Below, one piece after another: positions 1 through 14,400 of a stretch of DNA of 64,000 bases (within the stretch, counting starts at the first letter, position 1; each line of letters starts with the position of its first letter). A program made the position numbers and the translations under genes. Origin of the DNA: Doryteuthis pealeii. Lineage: Eukaryota > Mollusca > Cephalopoda > Myopsida > Loliginidae. The stretch lies in the NCBI GenBank assembly GCA_023376005.1, contig CM042163.1:4668461-4732460 (forward strand). The letters are read 5' to 3'. Under the pieces are notes generated by a model. It did no database searches. It was not told where the DNA came from and was given only the letters and a program-made list of their open reading frames with translations.

Positions 1-245
1 TTCTCAGATTGAAGGGCATGCAAAAACAAAAAGTGTCATTATTTAAATGAGATCTTCATAAGTTCTTCAAGCTTTGTTTGCTCAACAGACAAACAATTCA
101 AAATGATTTCCCAGGTTGAATTATTGCAATGCTTGGGCAGACAAGGTAAATCTGAAAAGGCCCAGAGGTATAATTGCGAAAATGTTGTGTTTTTATATAT
201 CACAAATAAAATGAGGACAACAGTCTGCAAAATCAAATAATACAA
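1..245 (+). repeat. Relic family f hammerhead element
   Basis: Contains ATGATTTCCCAGGTTG and GATCTTCATAAGTTCTTCAAGC, which recur at 19960-20090 and 20530-20640, plus a decayed core (CTGAAAAGGCCCAGAGG ... GCGAAAATGTTGTG, near 151-190). It ends ATGAGGACAACAGTC as in other family f copies. The ribozyme core is broken. Confidence 0.5.
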
Positions 246-252
246 GAAAACA

Positions 253-900
253 TCTTATTATAATGGAAGATGTGTGTTTCTTTGTCTGTAACCGAAAACT
301 ATATTCCTACTCAGTCACAATTTTCTTAGTTATTGACATCACATTCTCCATGATTTTATTTTTATCTAAACCTCAATTATTAATAAAATTGTCTTACATT
401 ATTAATACTGTTAACTATGTCTACATACTGACAACATGCAATTATATTTATATATACAATAAAATAGCGGTTTAAAGTATGAACGGGAAGGCTAATTTGC
501 ATATTAATATTAAAAAATCGAATTAATAAATATGCTTAGTATTATTGATTTCTAATTATTTGGTTTTATTTAATGAATATAAGCAAAAAACTCTTCAATG
601 AATCTTAAACGAAATCCATTAACAAGATAAAATAACTGTCATTTTATTCTTTACTTCCTCTTTTAACTAAATACTTAAATTAGAAAAAATAACAATGAAA
701 GACGAAGTGATGGAAGAGTAAGTTTCAGTTGTTCCATTTTTTATTATACTCCCTCTGTTTCAATCTTTGATTATACTCCCTCTGTTTCAAATCTTTTATC
801 TGTATTCTTATTTAGTTTCATTAGCCTTTCTAATTTAATACAATATTTTATTACATTAAAACTTAAATACTTGCACCCGGAGGGTGCATATATTTGCTAG
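253..900 (+). mobile_element. Non-autonomous Helitron, family 1, copy 1
   Basis: It starts TCTTATTATAATGG and ends in CTAG. A perfect 6-bp hairpin GCACCC-GGA-GGGTGC (873-887) lies 13 nt before the end. Flanking bases are A and T, the Helitron insertion preference. It is 648 bp and AT-rich, with no coding capacity. The same ends define five further copies in this window. Confidence 0.9.
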
Positions 901-1343
901 TTATAATAATAAAATTATACAACTTGTATTGTTTTGTTAATAATTTATTTTTTCCTTTAATTTTTCAGATTTATAAAAGATATTGTAATACTAATATGGG
1001 AAAAACTGGTAGATGAATAAATAAATATAATTAAAGAATTATTACTGAATATTCTTTAAAATTTCTAAAAAAGAAAAAAGAAAAAAGAAAAAAGGAAAAA
1101 AAAAAAGAAAGAAAAAAAGAAAGGAAATGAATGTGTTTAGTTTGACACTAAATTTTTTGTAGCAGAAAATTCAGAGATTATAAAAGTTGGAATCTAAAAT
1201 TAGAAAATAAATTTGATAGCCAATTAAAAACTATGATTACAGTTTGTAAAATAAATGACACATTAGAAAAAAATCTGAAGAATTAAAAACATTTGATTAC
1301 CTCCCTAGATATAACCCTTACATGACTCATTTGTTTCCTTTTA

Positions 1344-2010
1344 ATGTGGGGTGGGGTGTGTGGATGTGAGTGTGGGGGGGAGTGGGGGTATCTGTGTGTG
1401 TGTGTGGGAGTGTGTGTATCTGTGTGTGTGAGGGAGTGTGTGTATTCTGTGTGTGTGTGGGAGTGTGTGTATCGGAGTGTTGTGTATTTCGGAGTGTTGT
1501 GGGAGTCTGTGTGTGGAGGTGTGTGTATCTGTTGTGTGTGTGTGAGTCTGTGTATCTGTGTGTGTGTGGGAGTGTGTGTGGAGTTGTGTGTGGAGGTGGT
1601 GTGTATCTGTGTGTGTGTGTGGGAGTGTGTTTATCTGTAGTGTGGGAGTGTGTGTATTGTGGTGTTGTGTGTGGAGTTGTGTGTGTATCTCGTGTGTTGT
1701 GTGTGTGGGAGTGTGTTTATCTGTGTGGGAGTGTGTGTATTTGTGTGTGTGTGGGAGTGTGTTTATCTGGTGTGGGAGTGTGTGTATTTGTGTTGTGTGT
1801 GGGAGTGTGTTTATCTGTGTGGGTGTGTGTATTGTGTGTGTGTGGGAGTGTGTTTATCTGTGTGGAGTGTGTTATTTGGGATGTGTTGTATTTCTGTTTG
1901 TTTGGGTGTGGGAGTGTGTTGTGTGTGTGGGAGTGATGTGTATCTGTGTGTGTGTGTGTGTGTGTGGGAGTGGTGTTATCTGTGTGTTGTATCTGTGTGT
2001 GTGTTGTGAG
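1344..2010 (+). repeat. GT-rich minisatellite
   Basis: About 670 bp of TGTGTGTGTGGGAGTGTGT(G/T)TATC-type units of roughly 20-40 bp with drift. Strong purine/pyrimidine asymmetry makes several frames open by composition only. Confidence 0.9.
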
Positions 2011-2524
2011 GGGATTATAAAATTATCAAACAAACCATTTTAAGGTATAAGGTATTTGAGGATATCTCCAAGGAGGGTGATGGCTAATGGTAGAGGCGTT
2101 TTCTGAATAAAACATCGTTTGATTTGTCCCATGCAAAGATTCAGCAGTAAACGTCGGGATTCTGTGAAGAAAAAAAAAAAGAAAAAGAAGAAAAGTAATA
2201 ATGAGGTCATTCATTTAAGGAAAATACGACATTTATCGAAAGAGAAGAAAAATTCAGATTTAGGGAAAATCAAAGGCGGATCGGATCATTGATTCTTGTC
2301 TATAATATCTGACGCAGCAGAAAAAAGTTGGATCCAGTTTTTAGGCATAATGATAATGGATCCATAAATGAGACATACAACCCTCCCCCCACACCACCCC
2401 TCAAATGGATTTTTATACTGTTTGTATTTACATAATATAGTGTGTGTGTGTGCTGATATGATGTGTTTATATATATATATATATAATGATGTGTGTGTGT
2501 GTGGGTGTCATGTGTATACATCTA

Positions 2525-2803
2525 CAACAAGCAGGAATGTGACACAAGGTCAATTTCGTTAAGCTGGCGTCTTAACAGGTTTAAATTCAGAGTTTTTCGT
2601 CTTCATAGGACTGGTTGCCATAAACCATGGTTAAAAAAGTGCCCAGTTTACCCTACTATTATACCCATAGCTGGAAGAATAGTTGGATTGCTTACCTTTC
2701 CCAAGGGTATTTACCACTATGCAAAATGCAAACAGCTTGACCAGGATTTTAACACGTCTCGTTGTGTCCTTTCCTATGACAATAACATTACACCATTATT
2801 GCC
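2525..2803 (-). mobile_element. tRNA-like SINE C copy
   Basis: On the minus strand it starts near TGGTGTAATG, a tRNA-like box A, and runs through CTTGGGAAAGG to CTTGTGTCACATTCC. It is shared with at least four other loci here. Confidence 0.65.
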
Positions 2804-2875
2804 TATATGTTATATATATATATATGAATTGAATGGAGTATGTATGTATATGCAATTGTATGGACACAAACACAA

Positions 2876-2916
2876 CCCCTGATGATGGCACTTCAAAGTG
2901 ACGAAAGTACTTAGGG
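2876..2916 (+). ncRNA. Hammerhead ribozyme candidate (family i)
   Basis: Stem I CCC/GGG, CTGATGA (2879-2885), stem II CACTT-CA-AAGTG with a closing G-C pair, GAAA (2903-2906), palindromic stem III AGTACT, then T2912. One extra A lies before the 3' strand of stem I. Confidence 0.7.
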
Positions 2917-3054
2917 ATAAACTTCGGTGAACTAATCCATGGATTCCATCCAAATGTTAAAAAGTTGGCCAGAAAGCTTGAAAAGATCATAAAATAAAAT
3001 TGTTAAACAGGAGACGTGTCTTTTGTCTAATTCTAAATGAAAGAATGCTGCCCA

Positions 3055-3098
<44 letters not shown>

Positions 3099-3099
3099 T

Positions 3100-3450
3100 A
3101 TATGAAATTTAACATTATGAAAAAACATATGATGTTTGTTATGTAATTGCTGACAGTACTGTTTCGACCAAATCGATAAGTTGGTCTTCATCAAAGAGCG
3201 ACATAGATGGGAAGAGAAGATATTCCGTTAAAAAAGACTGTTTACAGAAACGAACGCTGAGTTCAACCGCTGAAATTTTTGAAAAATGCATGTTCTGTTT
3301 TTAAAATAAAAATAAATTTTATTTTTAATTTTTAAAAATCAGAAGCATTATAGTATATAGAAAAACTCAAAAGAGTTTGTTGTAAAAGTTTATATAAAAA
3401 TGTAAAGTGGGTATCAAAATAGTATAGTATATATTTTTCAGCTGTTAAAA
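3100..3450 (-). repeat. Family j hammerhead element, minus copy
   Basis: Homologous in reverse to 39090-39350: hammerhead-like part at 3146-3202 (stem II GACCAA/TTGGTC), then AAACTCAAAAGAG and GAAGCATTATAG motifs. (TA)n flanks it on the left. Confidence 0.65.
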
Positions 3451-3779
3451 AAAATATACAAGTCCACATGGTAATTTGAAAAAAGATGTTAGAGTTCCAA
3501 AATTTACTTGTGGCGTTGATAAGTCCGTAGTTATAGATGAAAGTCTTCAAGGTGTAAAAGTCCCAGATATAATGTTTTTTCATTTGACAAATATTTTTTC
3601 ATATATATATATATATATAATATATATATATATATTCTTTGTTGTGGTACCAAGTTTCTTGTACAAGGTGATTCTATGCTGGTCCTATTTCATACCAGTA
3701 GATTGTTGTAGAGTTCAGGTTCCGTATGAGAGCTCAATGTTTAATTATTATTAAACAGAGCAAAGTTATTTGTAATAAT

Positions 3780-3875
3780 AAAAGGCCTTAAATACCATGG
3801 GTATCGTGATTATATATATATATATATATATATATATAATCACGATACCATGGTATTTTAAGGCCTTTTTATTCA
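3780..3875. repeat. Palindrome around (TA)n
   Basis: AAGGCCTTAAATACCATGGGTATCGTGATT and its near-complement flank a central (TA)n tract. A (CA)n/(TA)n tract follows. The outer sequence recurs at 35535-35565. Confidence 0.7.
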
Positions 3876-3892
3876 CACACACACACACACAC

Positions 3893-3941
<49 letters not shown>

Positions 3942-4156
3942 TGGAATGTTAGGTTTGTGCGTTCAATCAGCTGGTCAAGGTGAAGACTTTATTAAAACAT
4001 TTATTCTTTAAAAATATTTCATTAACTTTCAGCTGACAACCATAGCAGATATAAACAAAGTATAGAAATATTTTGGGGTTGAAGACACGTTGCAATTAGA
4101 AAGTGGTTTTGTACCAATCTTTTTCTTATTGGAATTGTTTATCAATCCATGACCAC

Positions 4157-4317
4157 CTTTATCAGCCATCAATTCTGTATTAACCGTTTCATGAATAAGT
4201 TGCAACTTGGCAATTTTGAAGTGATTCTGAAAGTTCCTTAGGCATTTCATTACAATTCCCACAACGTATTGTGTCATATCTCGACAGGCACCAATTTCAA
4301 AAAGAGAATGGTAAGTG
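4157..4317 (-). CDS. DOCK3/4-like: DOCK exon m: helical region, last exon seen
   Basis: A 161-nt exon. The acceptor CATCCTGCCCAG is preferred over an earlier AG because the coding frame has a TGA just upstream. It encodes YHSLFEIGACRDMTQYVV and then ...IAKLQLIHETVNTELMADK, matching the DOCK Y-ELL-LF-VREV...KLQ-I--TV-S-L block. The donor AAAG|GTGGTC is weak, so the 3' end could shift. No later exon (ILLPVVL block) was found in the remaining 4.1 kb. Confidence 0.82.
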
Positions 4318-7300
4318 CTGGGCAGGATGAGTCAGCAGTAAAATCTGAAAAAGACACAAAAATTCAAATTTCAGTTCACAAACAAAAACAAGTTGAAGAA
4401 ATCTTTCAATGATTTGAGCATATTTAAGAAACTCACTGGAATTGGCAAAGATTGATATTAAAACTATTTACAAGCAAGACCTATGAATATATATGTAATA
4501 TTGTTAAAAAATTTAAAAACACAAGTTTATAAACAATGATGTTTATTTTGCCTATGCTGCAGTGCTTCAGTCTGTTTCAATAGACCTTCATGGGGCTTTG
4601 TTTGGTTTTGAGGAAAAATAAATGAAAAGTCCTGATGAAGGTCTATCAAAACAGACCGAAACACTGCAGCGTAGGTGAAATAAACATCATTCATTTTAAA
4701 CTTGTGCTTTTTAATTTTTACAATATTACATACTGTCGGATTCATCTTCCACTTTTTCTTTATATATATTAGAAATTTACCAACCCCTCTGCACGAGCAG
4801 GATATTACAACAGTTCAATTTCTTAAGCAGAGTTTAACTGGTTTGAATTTATAGTTTTCATTCTCCTAGACTGGTTACATAATCATGGTTAAAGAGCTCA
4901 GTCTGCCCTACTCTTTACCTATAGATGGAGGGTGAGTAGTTGGATTCATACTTTCCCAAGGGTGTTAACGCTATGTGAAATACAAACAGCCTCGTCCAGG
5001 ATTTGAACTCTGGTTGAAGAGTCCATTTCCTCTGACTCTAACCATTAAAACTATGTGCCTCAATGTGGATAGACCACAGTATGATAATTCAATTTATTAA
5101 CAACGTTTGATATGTTTTACATTAGAGCTTATTGCTAAAGAGTTTGCAATATGTAAAAAGTATAATAATCTTGATTTAACTCTTTACTAGCAGGACCTGT
5201 GGATAGACACAGTAATGAAATAATTCAATTATTACAACGTTTGATATGTTTACTTAAGAGCTATTGCTAAAGAGTTCAATATGTAAAAAGTATAATAATC
5301 TTGATTTAACTGTCTTTACTAGCAGGACTGTGGATAGACCACAGTATGATAATTCAAATTATTACAACGTTTGATATGTTTACTTTAAGAGCTATTGCTA
5401 AAGAGTTCAATATGTAAAAAGTATAATAATCTTGATTTAACTCTCTTTACTAGCAGGACCTGTGGATAGACCACAGTATGATAATTCAATTATTACAACG
5501 TTTGATATGTTTACTTAAGAGCTATTGCTAAAGAGTTCAATATGTAAAAAGTATAATTATTTTGATTTAAATCTCTCACTTTTTTTCTTTCTTTCCTTCT
5601 TTTCCTAATGTTTGATTGAAACAGATTAGCGTTATCACTTCCACGCACTCACCCCCTCTCTCTATCTTTCTCCTACTCTCTCTCTCTCTCTCTCTTTCTT
5701 ATTATATTTTTTCTGTGTAGCATTAATTCTTCCCTTTCTTTCTTTATAATAAAAACGGAATGGTCCATTATTTAGCTGAGGTGATGACACTCATAAGAAA
5801 TAAGAATTGGGCAGATAAGCAACATCAGATAATCCGGATTCACATTTTTGCATTTCATCTTGGATGATTTAGACGGTCTCATTTTTAACCAGACTGTGTT
5901 GCAAGATGATAACTGTTGTACTTTTAAGGAACACGAGTATTAATATATAGATATACATCTACATTTTGACATTAGAAAGATCTTTTATATTCAGAAAATC
6001 ATAGTAATTTGGCATCATCTAAATCAGAGTTTTTCAACCGGTGTGCTGTGGCACACAAGTGTAGCGTGACGCTTCCATGGGAGTGCCTTGAATGTTGATT
6101 GGTTTGGTTTGGTTTTACGGCATATCAACCTCAGTGGGTCATTTAATGCCGATAAAGTTTTGAAATAAATCAATTCTTAATGGATAATACAATTTTTTAA
6201 TAAATACATTTTTCTATTTAACCCATAGATGGGACCCTAACAGGTACTACCACGCCGGGTCAGAGTGGACCAGGGAGCAATGGTGATGAAGGGGTGCTCC
6301 ACATTCCCCAAACCTCCAAAACTGGAACCTCACCATCAGATAGAGTTTAACGTCATTCCCAGGACATGTAGACCCGCAGCCACCGCCTGGAGTATTGCAT
6401 GTCATGAACTGCTCATCCACCTGGGCTCTATCCTTAAGCATCACGGGTCGCCACCCACGGCCAACAGGTGGCCCCATTGGGGGAGTCTTACCCCTCTGCA
6501 GAGGTGCATTCTAACGCCCCAGCCGACAGGGTGGTAAAAACGGAATGGTCCATTATTTAGCTTAGGTGACAACACTCATGAGAAAAAAGAATTTTCTTAC
6601 CTGACTGGTATGCAATGAAGGATTACTAATTGATACCAATTGCCCCATCTTTTTAAAACTGATGCCCATGAGTTCAGAAAATTGGGTTGTATTTTCGATG
6701 TATAAGTCCTACAAAACAACAAACAATAAAAAAAATGTACTTTTTATCAATAGACACAACTGACTGATTTTAACGGCTTGTCAACTCATCTGGGGTTATT
6801 TTATGCTCAGAGGTAAGGGAATTACATACATTGTATGTTTCTATTTATATTTTTGTGTAGTTGTTTATGTTGAGAATTTTGTGATATAAGGCGTGTGTTA
6901 AAAGCCCACTTCTACTTATAGACTGGGCGATAATCATGTGACCATATTCTTGACCAATCACTGCAGTACTCTGCTGCTGATATTGTTATTTATACGGCTG
7001 TTCTGGTCATTCCTACGCATAAACCTTCGTGGACACGGAACATAGGATTATATCACTGGGACACTACGTAGATTCCATAACTCAGGACTTATTCACTTAG
7101 CAAAGGATTCTATAGCTCAGGACTTACTACTTTAGTCCCTTTCAACTGGCCAAGGATGGCGGTCAGAAACTTAAAAGTTTAAGAGTTTGTTTTGTTTGTG
7201 TTTTTGTTTTCTCAATATTTTATTTTAATGATATGTCAAAATCCTCTGGAATATTTTCTTTTGATAATTACTTTTATAGTGCACAGATCATGTTTATGTT

Positions 7301-8382
7301 TAGAATTTTGGGTATAATTTAATTTCTTTCATGAAAGACAAAATGTCACCCATTTCAAATATGATAAGATAAAAAAATCATACATAATAAGTATAAGTGT
7401 GAATTCTTGGTAAAAAAAAAAAGCATTTATAAAAACGTTTATGGTTCCAAAAAATCACCATGGCATAACAGATATAAGTGTTGAATTAATACAGCTGTAA
7501 GAAATGATCATCTGGAGCTGCATAAATAGAATAATTAATATTTAACACTTGTACCCAGACATGGTTAATGGAATGAGAATAATCTGCCTCAATGGATAAA
7601 AAAAAGCTTTGATTGAAGTCTGTGAAGGCTCATAATTTTGGCAAGAAAGCTTCTGAGTTTGATAAGAATTACCATGTTTGACAAAAATATTGAAAACATG
7701 TGCATATACAATAAGATGAGAGCAACAGTGTAAAAAAATTAAATAATACAAAATTATTAAGTGTCATCTAAAAAATTTATACAAACAACTGGTTTTCGGA
7801 TTTTCCAATAAAAGGCTAATCCTTTTTAAAAATAATGAAAGCATTATTCTGATTAAATGGATACATACATATGTGTTAATGTGTATGTGTGCTTATATAT
7901 ATATAAGTTAGAAAGGAAGGAAAAACTCAAAAAACTGTATATAATCTAAAAAGTTTATTATACATTGAGCTCTCTTTAGTGATTTAAAGATTCACTGTAT
8001 TTAGACATACTGGGTCATACAATAATAATACTGTGTATCTTAGAAATTACATATAGAATCATCCCTTACTATCAAGTTTTGGATAACTCTTATATATATA
8101 TATATATAAGTTAAAAGAAAGGAAATGAATCCAACAATATGAGTAAGAAAAGGTGGAATGAAAACAGTTTACAAAACAAAAAACCTTAATTTGCAGTATT
8201 AAGGTTTTTTGTTTTGTAAACTGATTTGACTTTCCTCTCCGATCAAACAACTACAGGAGTGAATGAGCTCTGATGATGATTTTTGTAAAATCAAAATATT
8301 GATCAGTATCAGCTATGATTATATTATAAATTGTTTTCTTCTTTAACAGCATTGTGTGATGTTTTCATTCCACCTTTTCTTA

Positions 8383-8418
<36 letters not shown>

Positions 8419-11400
8419 GAGTTAATGACATTTTCAAATAGGTCCTTCATATTATTTGCATTGAAAAAAAACATTGTCTAATGAGAATTAAAGCTCTGTA
8501 TTCTATGAGAAAATATTTAACAGCATTGTATGACATGCTATGGCTGTTATTCTTGTTTGAGTATCAAAGAGTATTTATCAAAAATGTTGGGATTAATATT
8601 AATACTAGTATTATTAGTGTTATTCGGACTATTGTCCCCATCTTCATTGTTATTTGTACAATGTTTCGGCCGATATACCCTCCGGCCTTCTTCAGGTATT
8701 TTCTTGTCGGACTCGGGAACCTTCTTTTCGAACTCGGGAACTTTCTTGTCGTATCCGGGAGCCATCACGGTTAGCGGAATGAGAACAGGATACCCCATGG
8801 AATAAATAAAGGGTTAGGTTCAAAGTTCCGCGATGGCTCCCGGATACGACAAGAAAGTTCCCGAGTTCGAAAAGAAGGTTCCCGAGTCCGACAAGAAAAT
8901 ACCTGAAGAAGGCCGGAGGGTATATCGGCCAAAACATTGTACAAATAACAATGAAGATGGGGACAATAGTCCGAATAACACTAATAATACTAATCTTCAA
9001 GCCTCATCTCAAACATTCAGAGAAATTATATTAATATGTAATCTATTGCCTTGACTGAAAGTGACCCTGAAAGATACATCTGACCATGGATAAAATCAAC
9101 AAAGTGACTACCGGAACACAGGAGGGATAACCAATGGATAAACAGAGAAAATGCATGGGTGTAAACCATGGCCAAGGATAAACACAGGAAATTTGTGGGT
9201 GAAACCAATAACCAATAAAAAACAAGCTACATGGGCGAAAAGGTGTGTCTACAAGAAATCTGTGTGGGTGTCACAGTCAAGGAGGTGTGGCCATGTGGGA
9301 GTTCTAAGACTATATAAAGGCTAGAATTTAACTTAGGTTCAGAGTGATTGCTCATTGTTCAAACTTCTAACACCTCCCTTTGTATGCAAGACCTCTCTCT
9401 GAAAACTCTCCTGCTTCAACACAAGTGCTACCATCAAACAAATAAAAATATATTTATGTATATTCGTGTTCCTCGTTGATTGTCAAAGATGAAAAACAAA
9501 TCATCCGTTTGTTTTAATTAATTTAAGTAATTCAACGCAGAAAAGCCCAGATGATCCTAACGGGGAAACTCAAGTAGGCATACTCTGAGTATATCAGTTT
9601 TCTAAACCAGCTCTACAAATGTATTGATCACTTTCATATTCCTTTATGATTAAGATTTATTCAGTTAATTATTTTTATTACCCATCAAAATCATGATTCA
9701 CCCCCTTTCCTTAAACACAAACACACACACACACATATATATATATGTATCTAATCAGTGTGTGTGTGTGTGGGGGGGGTCACAGTCAAGTCTTACGCAA
9801 GGTTCCAATTGACAGTATAAACACTCCCAACTGTATCATGCTCCAAAATCCAATATCCAAAATTATTTCTTTGTCCCACTCGTCTTGACAACAAAATACT
9901 ACTGCAGTTGTTGTCTCCGGTCTGTGAGAATAAGTCCTTTAAATACACCTCAATTTCCGGGCTCCTCACTCATAATTGTCCGTGCAGCACGTGCAACACT
10001 CGTCAGCACAGCACAACCACCTACATCCGGGCCACTATGCTATTTCTTATTTCACTGATCGTCCACAGCTCTCACATTCTGAAGGAAGCGGGTTTGACTC
10101 TAGGTCAGTCCTACACGCCAGGCAAAGCCTAGCCCGCTTCCTTCGAGAATATGGCAAGTCTTCACGCCCGCCACTCTCTCTGTCACACCGTGTTGCACGA
10201 GGTAGGTCTCCTCTCTCACTACAATGTACATGCACAAACAAAACTTGGCATTAAATAACCCACAAGGTTGACATGCCATTAAATACCAACCAAAAAATGG
10301 TTTGCATTAAAGAAGAAAAGAAATATTTAAATTATATTTACCTGACAAACAAAATGTTTGATTGTACAATAAACTGGAACAAATAATCAAAAACCTGAAA
10401 AGAAAAAAAATATTAAAATGAATTAAAAGAAAGAAAAAAAAAAGAAGACAAAATGAACAAAAAAGAAAATTTGAAGAAAATTTGCAAAATAAAAAAAAAA
10501 AACAAAAAAACAAAAAAAACTTAAATATGAAAATCTACAAAATTGTCTAAAATTCAAAGCTGAAATGTTAAAGATATTTTTTTACAACTGGCAATGAATA
10601 CAGATAGATATTTGAGTAAAAAGAATGTCATCCTTGTATATATAAAATATATTATGTATCTTATTATAATGGAGATTGTGTGTTTGTATGTCTGTAACCG
10701 AAACTATGTAACTACTCAAGTTACAATTCCCTTTGTTATTTACGTCACATTCTCCATTTTTTGTTTTACTTAAACCTCAATTATTAGTAAAATTGTTTTA
10801 CATTATTAATACTGTTGTCCTTACCAATATACTAATAACATGCAATTGAATTTATATATACAACAAAATAGCGGTTTACAGTGTGAACGGGAAGGCTAAT
10901 TTGCATATTGATATTACAAATTTGATTTTAATAAATATATGCTTAGTATTATTAATTTCTAATTGTTTGGTTTTATCTTAATGAATATGAGCAAAGATTT
11001 CGCGGAAAAATCTTAAAAGAAATCGATTAACAAGAAGAAATAACTGTAATTTTATTCTTTACTTCCTATTTTAACTAAATAGTTAAATTGGGAAAACTTA
11101 GCAATGGCGGAGTGATGGAAAAGTGAATTTCAGTTGTTCTATTTTTCGATTATACCCTCCCCTGTTTCAAATCTTTTTATCTGCATTCTTATTTAGTTTC
11201 ATTAGCCTTTTCTAATTTAATACAATATTTTATTACATTAAAACTTACATACTTGCACCCGGAGGGTGCATATATTTGCTAGAATTATATAATATAAAGT
11301 ATTAGGAATTAATAAAATAAGAATATAAATAAAGATAGATATTAAAAATATATACGATATTAGTAATAAAAATATATATGATATTATAAATATATAAATA

Positions 11401-14400
11401 GAATTTTGTAAATTTTATGTTAAATTAAAAAAATCATAATATTTTTATTAATTAATAATGATATGTAAAGGAGATAATCCCCTTTTCAATAGCGCTAGAC
11501 CAAGGAGATTGTTTTTTTAGCATCTGAGGTGGAGCGCCACACCTGCCATCAGCTCCTTACTTTACCGCACAGATCCCTGTGCTACTCATACGCTGAGTTG
11601 GCGAGGACCGGTATCGAACTAGGAACCTTGTTATTTCTAGCTGAACGCTCTACCGACTGAGCTAACACGGCCTAGCGCTATTGAAAAGGGGATAGACTCC
11701 CTCGCTGATTGGCTGATATTGACTTTAGGCCGCCCCGTCGTCAACTTTAAAGGAGATGATAAAGTAATGATATGTAAAGGAGATAGTATTTAATCATAAA
11801 TATTTAGATATATAAATATCTATAAAGATAGATATTAAAAATATATATATATATATATTAAAATTAAAAATACTAGCAAATATATGCACCCTCCGGGTGC
11901 AAGTATTTAATGTAATAAAATATATTAAATTAGAAAAGCCAATGAAATTAAATAAGAATGCAGATAAAAAGATTTGAAACAGAGGTGGGTATAATCGAAA
12001 GATAAAACAACTGAAAAATACTCTTCCATCATTCCCGTCTTTCATTGCTAAATTTTCCTAATTTAACTATTTAGTTAAAATAGGAGGTAAATAATAAATA
12101 TAGTTATTTCTTCTTGCTAATGGATTTCTTTTAAGATTTATTCACGAGATTTTTGCTCATATTTATTAAAATAAAACCAAACAATTAGAAATCAATAATA
12201 CTAAGCATATATTTATTAAAATCAAATTTTTAATATCAATATGCAAATTAGCCTTCCTGTTCACACTGTAAACCGTTATTTGTTGTATATATAAATACAA
12301 TTGCATGTTATTAATGTGTAGATATGGTCAACAGTATTAATAATGTAAAACAATTTTATTAATAATTGAGGTTTGAATAAAAATAAAATCATGAAGAATG
12401 TAGCGTAAATAACTAAGGGAATTGTGACTTGAGTAGTAATAGAGTTTTGGCTACAGACAGAAAAACACACAATCTCCATTATAATAAGATATATGATATT
12501 AGTAATAAAAATATATATGATATTATAAATAAAGAATATAAATCAGTATATATAAAATCCCTGTACCTATTAAAATATATCATAAAACAAAAATTACAAG
12601 GATGGACTGAAAAGTTCATAGGACGACGTCATATCTTCTGGTGATGGCTTTTTTGACCAATAAGATCCAATCACTTAAACATTTTTGCAATTATCTTATA
12701 TAATTTCCCAAAATCTCCACAAGTCAAAAAAGTTTGCAGTATCATTTGAATAAATGATGAGAAGTAATTAATGATGAAGAGTATTAAATGATGAGGAGTA
12801 ATAAAAATATTTTGAAGATTATCAGTCACACATGTAAAATAGCAAAAAGCCAATAAAACATCTGATCAAAACAACAATGATAAGGATTCTTGTCCGAATG
12901 AATTGTTAGATAAAACAAATACTTACCTTGAACATTTGTTTTAAGATTCTATCCGTGCTACCAGCAATCACTCTACTGATGCTTTTATCCAAACAAAAAA
13001 GTAAATCTCTGAAAAAATAAATAAATTAAATAATTAAGATCTCAAGTCATTAATGATTAGCAGAATCTGTGGAAATTCCATGGAACAGAAAAAAATAAAA
13101 TAAAATAAAATAAAATCAAGAGGAGGTATATGAACCAGAAAGGATGACTTGCAATTTTATTACATATAAATCCTATTGTTACCTTTGCAATAAATAATAC
13201 AAAATATACAAAATTAACATATCCACACATGTGCATCCTCATTCCATAAACATTTAATCAAATGCAAAAATAAAGACAATAGTTTTTTCCGTTAAGATAG
13301 AAACAATAATACGCAACATTGGTAATCTCAGAATTAGAGAAAGTTTATTAATAGCTAAATTAGGTCCTAGTATAAACAATAGATTAGAATTAAACACAGA
13401 ATACATAATTAATTAAAATACACGTTCCTCATAATAAATAGTACATGATATGTATATTTTAATAAATATACTGTATTAAATTACACATTCCTCATAGTAT
13501 ATAGTGCATATTATGTATATTTTACTATATATACATATATCAAATAAATAAAAATAAATAATATATAAATAGATGAAAATAATAAAATTGAAATTGAATG
13601 AACAACGGCTATTACAACTATCACGACCTTCCGCGTGGCGTTTAAAAAAAATTAACACCACGAGACGCGTGTTTATAACATAAAAAAATAAATAAATAAA
13701 TAACGACAAAAAAAAAAAAACGCGTCCATTTCCAAAAATTGTCTTTGAAGATAAAGTTTACTTTGAAATCGATAAGACAAAAAAAGATCTTTTTGTTTTT
13801 ATTTTTTATGTGCATTGTATTGGCCTTCAAATCATTAATATATAATAACATAATTAACAATTCTTCAAGTAAATTACCAGTTACCTTTAAAATATATAAT
13901 TACGATCTATATATAATACTTAATAATTGATACTGAACTCATTTGGAAAAAGCTGACTCAACTTTTAAGAAGCTCACAGTGAGAGTTTGGGACAACTGCA
14001 GGTTCACTATTCACACAAAGGTACAAGTGTATAAGACATGTGTTATCAGCACCCTCATGTATGGAACTGAAACATGAACCCTATACTCCCAACAAGAGCG
14101 GCAGCTAAATAGCTTCTACCTTCGCTACCTTAGCCGTATACTGGGCATCACCTGGAGGGACAGGATCACTAACACAGCAGTTTTAGAGAGAGCTCAACTT
14201 CCCCAGCTTGTGTTCGCCGGATGGATGATGAACGAATCCCGAAGGACATCCTCTATGCAGAGCTTTCGTCTGGTAAGAGACAGATTGGTCGGCCCCAGTT
14301 GCGTTTCAAGGATGTCTGCAAGAATGATCTCAGCTGCTTTGGCATTACCCCTTCCAGCTGGGAAAATTTGGCTAAGGACCGCCTTCGGTGGTGGCAGGCT

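Noticed and set aside
1344..2043. Several overlapping Cys/Val-rich reading frames up to 188 codons
   Set aside because: They come from the GT-rich repeat, which lacks stops by composition.
6601..6708. Alternative frame of DOCK exon l (DLYIENTTQFSELMG...)
   Set aside because: Open and plausible-looking, but both flanking exons require phase 2 and the phase-2 frame aligns better at its 3' end.
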